Shown here in pieces: positions 1 to 5,508 of a stretch of 7,013 nt of DNA. This stretch comes from an uncultured Bacilli bacterium (GTDB lineage Bacteria > Bacillota_I > Bacilli_A > RF39 > UBA660): assembly GCA_947628495.1 (NCBI GenBank), contig CANRAC010000051.1, forward strand, positions 1 to 7,013, written 5' to 3'. The notes beneath the pieces are model-generated. The model had not been told where the DNA came from. It ran no database searches and saw only the letters and a list, made by a program, of their open reading frames with translations. A program made the position numbers and the translations under genes. Within the stretch, counting starts at the first letter, position 1, and every line of letters starts with the position of its first letter.

Positions 1-138
1 ATAGTAAAAGCCACTATCTACGACGGGTCCAACCCAAAACTTAGCTTCAGGATATAAATGTTTAATCGCTTGAGCTAAGATGTGTGCACAACTATGGTTT
101 AAAACGTTTAATTTTTCATCTTCTTTAATATTTATCAT
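1..138 (-). CDS. thrS: Threonyl-tRNA synthetase, N-terminal 46 codons (runs off the left edge)
   Basis: Attaches threonine to tRNA-Thr in the cytoplasm. I translated this stretch directly; it is open to the window edge. Residues 15-26 (HSCAHILAQAIK) hold the HSxAH motif that opens the second additional (editing-type) domain of ThrS. Residues 28-46 match the following conserved LYP...GPVVDSGFYY block. The start is ATG at 138-136, with AGGAGG at 150-145 and a 6-nt spacer. An in-frame TAA at 156-154 rules out a longer protein, so the usual TGS domain of about 60 residues is absent: the HSxAH histidine is at residue 15, against about residue 73 in E. coli ThrS. It lies 10 nt downstream of the MBL hydrolase stop and shares its T-box leader. 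The catalytic core and anticodon-binding domain lie outside the window. Confidence 0.93.
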   Translation of the reverse strand, partial: MINIKEDEKLNVLNHSCAHILAQAIKHLYPEAKFWVGPVVDSGFYY

Positions 139-148
139 CTTTTTCCTC

Positions 149-766
149 CTATTTTATATAAATATTTACTTCAATATCTCTATTTATTAATTCTTTAAAT
201 TTATCTTTTAAACTAACGTCCCCGACAATACTTCCATAATGAATAGGAATTGCTATTTGCGGTTTTATTTTATTTATATACTCGGCCGCTTCTTGATAGT
301 CCATAGTATATTTACCCCCAATCGGAATAAAACAAATATTAGTTTCAACATTTTCTATTTCCGGAACTACATCAGTATCTCCCATTATATAGTAAGAAGT
401 GTTATCTAAATTAATATTATAGCCTACATATCCCATATCTTTGGGATGATAAGGTTTATTTATATTATAAGCACTATATGTCCGAAATTTAAAATTAGCT
501 AATTCGTAATTTTGATTAGGTTCTACTAATAAGATATTATTAGTAATTTCTCTTCCTATTTTTTCCATAATTTTAGGAACAATTAATTTTGTTGTTTCTT
601 TTATTATTTTTTGGATAGAGTTTATATCAAAATGATCATAGTGATCGTGGGTTATAAAAATATAATCAGCATCATGATATTCTTCTTTAATTTGATACGG
701 ATCAAAATAGATTATAATATTTCCTGCAAGCTTTATAGCAGATTGGGTAAATACTTCTATATTCAT
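149..766 (-). CDS. MBL-fold metallohydrolase, UlaG-like (COG2220 type)
   Basis: Predicted soluble, metal-dependent hydrolase of the metallo-beta-lactamase fold; the substrate is unknown. With the start chosen here it has 205 residues. The metal-binding HxHxDH motif is HDHYDH at 40-45. A conserved AYN...HP segment follows at 99-108 (His107), then the bridging Asp in MGDTD (Asp130) and the late His in IPIHYG (His176). The FIPIGGKYTMD block at 146-156 is characteristic of small UlaG/COG2220-type proteins. A longer reading from TTG at 781 would translate the ribosome binding site itself. AGGAGG at 778-773 fits ATG 766 (6-nt spacer) better than ATG 769 (3 nt). Its TAG stop (151-149) overlaps the thrS Shine-Dalgarno, so translation is probably coupled. 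It is the first gene after the T-box, so tRNA-Thr charging should control it. A link to threonine metabolism or aminoacyl-adduct cleavage is speculation. Confidence 0.88.
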   Translation of the reverse strand: MNIEVFTQSAIKLAGNIIIYFDPYQIKEEYHDADYIFITHDHYDHFDINSIQKIIKETTKLIVPKIMEKIGREITNNILLVEPNQNYELANFKFRTYSAYNINKPYHPKDMGYVGYNINLDNTSYYIMGDTDVVPEIENVETNICFIPIGGKYTMDYQEAAEYINKIKPQIAIPIHYGSIVGDVSLKDKFKELINRDIEVNIYIK

Positions 767-784
767 CATATTCCTCCTCAAAAT

Positions 785-829
785 AAAAAGGATAATACCA
801 AGGAGTCAATTATGACGGTACCATCCTTT
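785..829 (-). terminator. T-box intrinsic terminator (alternative to the antiterminator)
   Basis: AAAGGATGGTACC (829-817) pairs along 13 positions with GGTATTATCCTTT (799-787), including two G-U pairs, and a T-run follows (789-785). The 5' arm contains the whole T-box bulge, so this stem and the antiterminator (828-800) cannot form together. It lies about 20 nt before the MBL start codon. Confidence 0.9.
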
Positions 830-976
830 ATTTTCTTAATTTTGATAACGGCTTTCAACCGGAGTTTATTAGACTCTCTAGAAAGGAGTAACTTTTAAGT
901 TTTTTCTTAGTTTTCACCAACCACTAAGTCTCTTTTTAAAAATACTTAAAAATCATGTCTTTCATAATCAATTTAC
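787..976 (-). promoter_or_regulatory. T-box riboswitch leader (tRNA-Thr sensing) of the MBL-thrS operon
   Basis: All main T-box parts are visible on the minus strand. The Stem I base can form from GAAAG (963-959) and CTTTC (885-881). The mid-stem pairs a TTTTAAGT-type arm (about 953-946) with ACTTAAAA (900-893). The distal hairpin CTTAGT...ACTAAG carries the characteristic GGTTGGTGAAA loop, preceded by an AGAGA-type AG bulge. A Stem III-like hairpin, CGGTTGAAAGCCG, lies at 861-849. The antiterminator is AAGGA + bulge TGGTACC + GTC, pairing with GACTCCTT (828-800); TGGTACC is the canonical bulge that binds the tRNA NCCA end. The 3' side of the specifier loop contains ACT (889-887), a Thr codon. 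Uncharged tRNA-Thr should stabilise the antiterminator and allow transcription of the MBL gene and thrS. The T-box identity is firm; the specifier position is less certain. Confidence 0.92.
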
Positions 977-982
977 GAATAT

Positions 983-1011
983 ATTATATAACTTTTTTAT
1001 TGTGATAGCAA
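983..1011 (-). promoter_or_regulatory. Sigma-A type promoter for the T-box/MBL/thrS operon
   Basis: A -35 box TTGCTA (1011-1006) and a perfect -10 box TATAAT (988-983) are separated by exactly 17 nt. The start site should fall near 976, about a dozen bases before the predicted 5' arm of T-box Stem I. That agreement supports both calls. The stretch between this promoter and the ImmA remnant (1012-1054) is AT-rich and holds nothing else I can name. Confidence 0.8.
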
Positions 1012-1088
1012 ATTAATTCATCAATATTTGATATTTTTATCTAGTTTAACATTATCAATTATTAGTTAATTTTCTAACTAGTTTGTCT

Positions 1089-1325
1089 TTACACTCTTGT
1101 TCTAATGTTAAAGTAATCCTCGTTTTCTAATACAGCCTTTAAGCTGCCACATAATACTATTGACGTTTCTAATAGTAACTCTTTAGGTAGCAGAAGACAC
1201 ATGGCAAAATAACTAGCCTCGAAGTTTTCAATATCCCTTTTAGTTTTTGGAGTCTTACATCCATACATATAATCACAAAATTTATTTAAATCTTTATTTA
1301 ATGATTTATGAGCATATTGAGTCAT
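1089..1325 (-). pseudogene. ImmA/IrrE-like metallopeptidase remnant
   Basis: This is a 78-residue frame. Its middle (residues 31-50, DIENFEASYFAMCLLLPKEL) matches the ExxANxFAxxLLMPxEL block that follows the zinc site in ImmA/IrrE (M78) peptidases. In mobile elements these cleave repressors. The upstream HExxH zinc motif is missing: where it should lie there is only AHKSL (5-9), with AH kept and the Glu and second His lost. A second frame (ATG 1381, MSKFAKKEKICINIKGCEK) ends in a TGA that overlaps this ATG. A third frame continues past 1089 to a TGA at 1055 with RITLTLEQECKDKL. This pattern suggests a gene broken by frameshifts. A ribosome binding site (AAGGA, 8-nt spacer) does precede ATG 1325, so a short product may be made, but not an active protease. 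No helix-turn-helix partner is seen nearby. The family call is moderate and pseudogene status is inferred. Confidence 0.55.
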
Positions 1326-1396
1326 TTTTCACATCCTTTGATATTTATACAAATTTTTTCCTTTTTAGCAAATTTCGACATAATTTTTCAGTTATG

Positions 1397-1512
1397 AGTG
1401 TTATTCTACCTGCCGATACATCGAAATATATATGTTGAATTTCTAGATTTATTTATTTTAACCTCTACTTATCCTCTTTAATAACACTTTCAGCACGAAC
1501 TTTCGATGTATC
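1397..1512. repeat. Two interleaved inverted repeats (pseudoknot topology) in a non-coding gap
   Basis: GATACATCGAAA (1415-1426) has a perfect 12-nt reverse complement at 1501-1512. AGTGTTATT (1397-1405) has a perfect 9-nt reverse complement at 1480-1488, plus one flanking G-U pair. The order is A-B-A'-B', so in a single strand both helices could coexist only as an H-type pseudoknot with loops of 9, 53 and 12 nt; otherwise they are alternative folds. It fills most of the gap between the serpin stop (1541) and the ImmA remnant. It could be a structured RNA or 3'-UTR element, a small MITE-like relic with 12-bp termini, or a protein-binding site pair. I see no target-site duplication around the 12-bp arms and no match to a named RNA family. 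Confidence 0.6.
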
Positions 1513-1540
1513 ATTTTTTTATTTTACATAATCTTAATTT

Positions 1541-3100
1541 TTAAAAATTATAATTCATTTGATCTGACCAAGATATTGGTTGATAAACTGTCCCAGTAAA
1601 CCAAACCTCTCCCGATTCTTTATCTCTGACAAAAAATAAATAAGGTTTATCAAAGGTTATATTGATTTTTTCTACCGGTACTTCATAATCAAATCTAAAA
1701 CCACAATCAGCTGCGCCTTTACCACCTAAAGCGGTAACGGCTCCCGCTTTAATCCCATCATTGGAAAATTCGATATTAGCTTTATGAGCAGCTTTTTCAA
1801 TATAAGCTCCTTTACTACTTGTTAATTTTGATAAATCAGCTTTTGTGGAATCAAACACATCGGTTATACCAAGAGATTTTAAATCATCTATTAAATTTAA
1901 TTCATAATCAAATTTAAACATTGGAATGTATCCATCTATTTCGGTTATAACTCCATCTTTAAAACTATTTAATTCAATAGGTTTTAAATCATTAATTATT
2001 TTATTAATTTTTGTGTCATCAGTATTGCTAATATAATCACTCAAGGTTTCGCTTTTAGGCATTATACCTATGTATTCTAAGGTAATGCCATTATATTCTT
2101 TTAAATCTTTAGCAAAAGCTTTTATATTTTCATCATCATAAAAGTAAAAATCGGTTGAACTACTTACTTGTTTATAATTACTATTAAGCTCATTAATATA
2201 GGTATTTAAATAAGTATTAACATCTGGTTCTTTTACGGCTGTGCCACACTCATCTTTAGCTAAATATTCACTATAGGCTTTCCCTACTTCTTCTCTAATA
2301 TTACTTTCTCCTAGGGTACTAACAATATCATAACGATTAGCAACCGCTCCTATTTGAGCAGATTTAACATCTAGATTATTATTAAATTTTAAAGTATTAT
2401 ACCCAGTTCCATCTAAAGATAAAATGCTATAATTATAATCTTCATGTTTGGGAGAAACTTCATAATCATCATGTTCACTTTGAATTTTATTGACCCATTC
2501 CATATCAATAGCTAAAGCATTAGTTAAAACAAAATCTAAATCACTTACATCATCAAAAACACTATCAATTAAATTAAAGGTTTTATCTTTAACCCAATTA
2601 TTTAAATTATTAGCATTAGCAAATGAATCATAAACTACTTCCGCATTATAGTTATTATTTAAATTTTTTAGATAGTTTTCATTAATATTTTTCTTATAAG
2701 AATCTCGTACAAATAAGGCATTAGCAAAACTCATATTTTGACTATTTACATACTTTTTCATTTTATAGTTACCAATAATATTAGCTATTTGTTCTTTAGT
2801 CTGACCTTCTGTTCCTTCATTTAACATTCCCAAAGCTGTTTTAATTGATAAAGGGCTATAAATTTTATTAGATTGCTCATTTTCTAGTTGTAAAAATCTT
2901 AAATCAAATAGTTCTAAATTATTACTTTTAAGACTATAAGGTGATAATTTTTGTTCTACTTTTGTCTTGTTAGTTTTTTGGTCCTTTTTAGCAAATAAAT
3001 TTTTATTAAACATAACATATAAAGCTATGCAAATAACTAAAATTAGTAATATAGCTACAATAATAATAGCTTTTTTCTTTCCCTTTTTTTCTTTTTCCAT
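1541..3100 (-). CDS. Membrane-anchored serpin (serine protease inhibitor family)
   Basis: A 519-residue serpin; typical serpin cores have 350-400. Residues 1-10 are Lys/Glu-rich, 11-32 form one hydrophobic helix (uncleaved anchor, no lipobox), and 33-60 are a linker. Serpin landmarks then follow in order: IYSPLSIKTALGMLNEGTEG (80-99), FANALFVRD (125-133), LTNALAIDMEW (192-202), the hinge FSNDGIKAGAVTA (445-457), and the signature FDKPYLFFVRD...FTGTVYQP (483-508). About 240-312 is an extra, probably helical, insertion. The hinge keeps small residues at P12-P8 (AGAVT), which fits an inhibitor, but P14 is Ile and P13 Lys instead of the usual Thr/Glu. Counting from P15 Gly449 gives Ala463-Ala464 as P1-P1'. 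The loop is about 12 residues longer than in alpha-1-antitrypsin, so P1 is uncertain. It likely inhibits or traps host or competitor proteases at the cell surface. It has its own promoter and a weak Shine-Dalgarno. Confidence 0.92.
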   Translation of the reverse strand: MEKEKKGKKKAIIIVAILLILVICIALYVMFNKNLFAKKDQKTNKTKVEQKLSPYSLKSNNLELFDLRFLQLENEQSNKIYSPLSIKTALGMLNEGTEGQTKEQIANIIGNYKMKKYVNSQNMSFANALFVRDSYKKNINENYLKNLNNNYNAEVVYDSFANANNLNNWVKDKTFNLIDSVFDDVSDLDFVLTNALAIDMEWVNKIQSEHDDYEVSPKHEDYNYSILSLDGTGYNTLKFNNNLDVKSAQIGAVANRYDIVSTLGESNIREEVGKAYSEYLAKDECGTAVKEPDVNTYLNTYINELNSNYKQVSSSTDFYFYDDENIKAFAKDLKEYNGITLEYIGIMPKSETLSDYISNTDDTKINKIINDLKPIELNSFKDGVITEIDGYIPMFKFDYELNLIDDLKSLGITDVFDSTKADLSKLTSSKGAYIEKAAHKANIEFSNDGIKAGAVTALGGKGAADCGFRFDYEVPVEKINITFDKPYLFFVRDKESGEVWFTGTVYQPISWSDQMNYNF

Positions 3101-3205
3101 TTATAAAACCATTCTTTCTAATTTAATTTGTAAAAGTAAATTTAAATATTGGACATTTTAAAATACTAATCACATTCCATTTATAAAACCTTCTTTCTAT
3201 TTTAA
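3095..3205 (-). repeat. Direct duplication of the serpin translation-start region
   Basis: A roughly 31-nt sequence occurs twice, 80 nt apart: 3205-3175 and 3126-3095. The copies share TTAAA, TAGAAAGAA and GGTTTTATAAATGGAA and differ by one substitution and one inserted T. The downstream copy holds the serpin start ATG (3100); there the extra T breaks the Shine-Dalgarno (GAATGG). The upstream copy keeps GAAGG and an ATG at 3180. This is either a local duplication or the leftover 5' end of a deleted tandem paralogue. Confidence 0.8.
3166..3180 (-). other. Four-codon mini-ORF (MECD) in the serpin leader
   Basis: In the upstream copy of the duplicated start region, ATG 3180 is preceded by GAAGG with an 8-nt spacer and is followed by GAA TGT GAT TAG. 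If transcription starts near 3198, as the adjacent promoter suggests, this mini-ORF would be the first translated element of the mRNA, about 65 nt before the serpin start. It could be a leader peptide or merely a relic; the sequence alone does not decide. Confidence 0.35.
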
Positions 3206-3213
3206 GTATAGCA
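3205..3213 (-). promoter_or_regulatory. Extended -10 promoter for the serpin gene
   Basis: The minus strand has TGCTATACT: an extended -10 TG (3213-3212) followed by TATACT (3210-3205). No good -35 is present at the usual spacing (ATATGA near 3233-3228), which is tolerated in extended -10 promoters. It starts 20 nt past the dnaI stop, so the serpin can be transcribed independently of dnaBI. No terminator is visible between dnaI and this promoter, so readthrough is also possible. Confidence 0.6.
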
Positions 3214-3232
3214 TACAAAATTAATTTTCATA

Positions 3233-4111
3233 TCACTTTCTTTTATTTTCACTTATCATTTCCATATCATCGCATAATTGTTTTATTCTTTCAATAATTC
3301 TTCTTGCTTTTACACCATCTTCACTATAGTTAGATAAAGCTAAATGATGTTCTAATTCTTCAATTGTTAGATTAGAAGTAAAAAAGGTAGCTAAGTGATT
3401 ATCCATGCGATGTTGTAATATAGTTCCTAATATTTCATCACGTCCCCAGGCCGTTACTTTCTCTGCTCCGATATCATCGATTAATAAAATATCTACATTT
3501 TCATAATAATCCATTTTAGCCGAAAACGTATCCCAATCGTCTTTTAAGTCTCTTAACATCTCCGGAAAATACCCAATTTCCGTTTTTACTCTTTTTTGAC
3601 TTAATTCATTTAATAAAGCGGAGATTAAGAATGTTTTACCACAACCAAAATTACCATGCAAATAAAGTCCTTTTTGATGAGGATTTTTTTCATAGTTGTC
3701 ATAAAAATTCTTAAGCCATTTAATTACTTTAACTCTTTTTTTATCAGTAATATCGATATCTTTCATCCGCGCCATTTGTTCACTTTGATTTTTAGTATTT
3801 TCTTTTTTTAAACTTTCTTCTTTATATTTGCAGGCAACATAAGAAAAAATTAAATGCTGATCATTTACTTTAGGATAATAAACATATCCTTCAATTTTAT
3901 TTTTACATTCAAATAATGATGGACAATTTTCACAATTGGATAATTCTTGCGCCGCATCTTCTAATTTCGAAGTATATTTCATCGCTATATCTTCTGAAAT
4001 ACCTAAGTTGGTAACCATAGTTTTTATTTTGGGATTTTTTAAAGCTAAATTAAAATCTTTTTTTAAGGATATATTTATATTTTTAATATTATTACTTTTA
4101 ACTTCTAACAC
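3233..4111 (-). CDS. dnaI: Primosomal helicase loader DnaI
   Basis: An AAA+ ATPase that loads the replicative helicase at the origin and during restart, working with DnaB (B. subtilis naming) and DnaD. It has 292 residues; family members are about 310. The N-terminal helicase-binding region carries a zinc-site-like Cys set (Cys60, Cys63, Cys69, Cys94). The ATPase domain has Walker A GNFGCGKT (153-160), Walker B ILLIDD (208-213), sensor-1-like TSN (245-247), and an Arg-rich KARRIIERI segment (268-276) where the arginine finger is expected. The start is GTG at 4111, eight nt after the dnaB stop. Its Shine-Dalgarno AGGTG (4121-4117) overlaps that TAG stop, so the two genes are translationally coupled. 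All motifs look intact. Confidence 0.95.
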   Translation of the reverse strand: MLEVKSNNIKNINISLKKDFNLALKNPKIKTMVTNLGISEDIAMKYTSKLEDAAQELSNCENCPSLFECKNKIEGYVYYPKVNDQHLIFSYVACKYKEESLKKENTKNQSEQMARMKDIDITDKKRVKVIKWLKNFYDNYEKNPHQKGLYLHGNFGCGKTFLISALLNELSQKRVKTEIGYFPEMLRDLKDDWDTFSAKMDYYENVDILLIDDIGAEKVTAWGRDEILGTILQHRMDNHLATFFTSNLTIEELEHHLALSNYSEDGVKARRIIERIKQLCDDMEMISENKRK

Positions 4112-4119
4112 TCTATCAC

Positions 4120-5403
4120 CTACTTAAATTCTTTTAATAAGTCTTCTAATTCGGCCTTTTCTTCATTACTTATCTCTTCTTTTGTTATATTTTCATTAAA
4201 CCACACTGGTTCTTTTTCACTAATCTTAGAAGAAGTTACTTTCGAAGCCTTTTTGGAATATTTCTTATGTTCTTTTTCTGCCACGCTCATAGCTTCAACT
4301 GCGGTTTGAATATTTAATCTTTTCCATTGGCCAGCGATTGTTTCAATAAAAGCTTGATTTAATTTATTATTATTCCTACGCAGTACATAATCAATTAAAA
4401 CATTGACAACGGCGGGTTTTAGTTCTAAATCAATAACTAAATATTCTAATAATTTTAAATCTCGACTTGTTGGTCTAACACCCTTATATTTACTTTTTAG
4501 AAAATCATAAGGACTAGTAGTTTCAAAAACATGAATAATTCTTCCTCTATTGGAAGTATCGCCATTGGGATTTCGTAAATACTCAGGTTGTTTTCGGTAT
4601 ATTAAAGTTGGTAGATTACCATTATTATTAAATTGATAAAATTTACGAGTATTTTTTCTTAATTCTTCTTTATCAATAAATCCTCTTTCATTAATAGCTG
4701 TTCTTAATATCTCCGCCATTTTTAATGAATCTAAATTATATAAAAAGGCCAACTGATTTATTAAGTCTTTAGTTTTTTTATTAAAAGTTTTACTATTTAA
4801 AATTCCTTTCGGAAAAGAAGAAATTATTAAATTAAAATCGATTTGTTCTTCTAAACGCATTGAAGATGAAGATGTAGTTTGAACATCAAAATGTTCAAGA
4901 GAAGCATTTACAGACTTAAAGGTCATATTTAACATTTTAGATATATCCGTATAACCAGACAAATCAATTTGCACGCGTTCATATTCTTTTTTGATTAAAT
5001 CATATTCTTTTTTTCCTAAATTATTATATAAAATAATATTTAAAATCGGATGATTAAAAAATTCGTTCGCTGATAAAGGTGAATATAATTCATAAACATA
5101 ATTATTTATTTCTCCTTCTTTATAAAAAGTTTTTAAAAGGCCTACACTTTCTAAAGCCTCTCGAGCGATGCGAATTGAATCTAAATCCATTTTTAATATC
5201 GCCATTAAATGGTGATGTGTGAAATCCATACTCATTATTTCTAACTTGTCTAAATCTCGCCATAAAGTTAAATACAAACTAATAGCTAAAGACCCAATTA
5301 TCGGCTCATATAAAGTAATTAAATTTTTACGATCGGTATCAGATAATATCGTTTTATTTATTACTAAATATGTATCGGCTGGTAATAAAGAAATAGCTTT
5401 CAT
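4120..5403 (-). CDS. dnaB: Replication initiation and membrane attachment protein DnaB (DnaB/DnaD family)
   Basis: Essential Bacilli primosome protein (not the replicative helicase of the same name in E. coli). It acts after DnaD at the origin and helps DnaI load the helicase. It has 427 residues, near the usual 470. The N-terminal winged-helix-like part (about 1-175) opens with LLPADTYLVINKTILSD and YEPIIGSLAISLYLTLW. The first DnaD-like helical domain spans about 185-255. The second spans about 295-385 and includes SPYDFL, LKLLEYLVIDLELKPAVVNVLIDYV and the W-containing FIETIAGQWKRLNI segment (352-365) typical of the C-terminal DnaB/DnaD motif. The tail is Lys/Glu-rich. Start ATG 5403 has GGTGA just upstream. 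It is the first gene of a dnaB-dnaI operon with its own promoter. Confidence 0.93.
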   Translation of the reverse strand: MKAISLLPADTYLVINKTILSDTDRKNLITLYEPIIGSLAISLYLTLWRDLDKLEIMSMDFTHHHLMAILKMDLDSIRIAREALESVGLLKTFYKEGEINNYVYELYSPLSANEFFNHPILNIILYNNLGKKEYDLIKKEYERVQIDLSGYTDISKMLNMTFKSVNASLEHFDVQTTSSSSMRLEEQIDFNLIISSFPKGILNSKTFNKKTKDLINQLAFLYNLDSLKMAEILRTAINERGFIDKEELRKNTRKFYQFNNNGNLPTLIYRKQPEYLRNPNGDTSNRGRIIHVFETTSPYDFLKSKYKGVRPTSRDLKLLEYLVIDLELKPAVVNVLIDYVLRRNNNKLNQAFIETIAGQWKRLNIQTAVEAMSVAEKEHKKYSKKASKVTSSKISEKEPVWFNENITKEEISNEEKAELEDLLKEFK

Positions 5404-5426
5404 CGTCTCACCACATTTCTTAATTT

Positions 5427-5455
5427 ATTATAAGATATAAAATCCTTTTAAACAA
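5427..5455 (-). promoter_or_regulatory. Sigma-A type promoter for dnaB-dnaI
   Basis: TTGTTT (5455-5450) and a perfect TATAAT (5432-5427) are separated by 17 nt, placing transcription start about 15-20 nt before dnaB. The -35 lies within the T-run of the upstream gene's terminator, so the two transcription units abut with almost no spacer. Confidence 0.78.
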
Positions 5456-5460
5456 GAAAA

Positions 5461-5481
5461 AAGAAGCTTAAATAGCTCCTT
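5461..5481 (-). terminator. Intrinsic terminator of the surface-protein gene
   Basis: AAGGAGCT (5481-5474), loop ATTTA, and AGCTTCTT (5468-5461) form an 8-bp stem with one G-U pair. It extends by A-U and G-U pairs into the following TTTTCTTGTTT run. It lies 28 nt past the stop codon of the gene ending at 5509. Confidence 0.8.
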
Positions 5482-5508
5482 TCCATAAAATTATTTTAAT
5501 TAATAAAT

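Noticed and set aside
611..898. Plus-strand open frame of 95 codons
   Set aside because: It lies antisense to the MBL gene's 5' part and the T-box leader, has no recognisable protein motif, and is explained by the AT-rich composition.
1041..1081. TAGTTA/TAACTA and CTAGTT/AACTAG short inverted repeats
   Set aside because: The stems are only 6 bp, AT-rich and without a T-run; they are expected by chance in this composition.
1415..1426. Possible hammerhead-like core (CTGCCGATACATCGAAA) near the repeat arm
   Set aside because: The conserved CUGANGA is not present (A6 is C), Stem II would have only 3 bp with a 2-nt loop, and flanking Stem I/III pairing is not found.
1521..1550. AATTTTTAAAAATT palindrome at the serpin 3' end as a terminator
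   Set aside because: It contains only A and T, has no loop room and no following T-run on the coding strand, so it is unlikely to terminate transcription.
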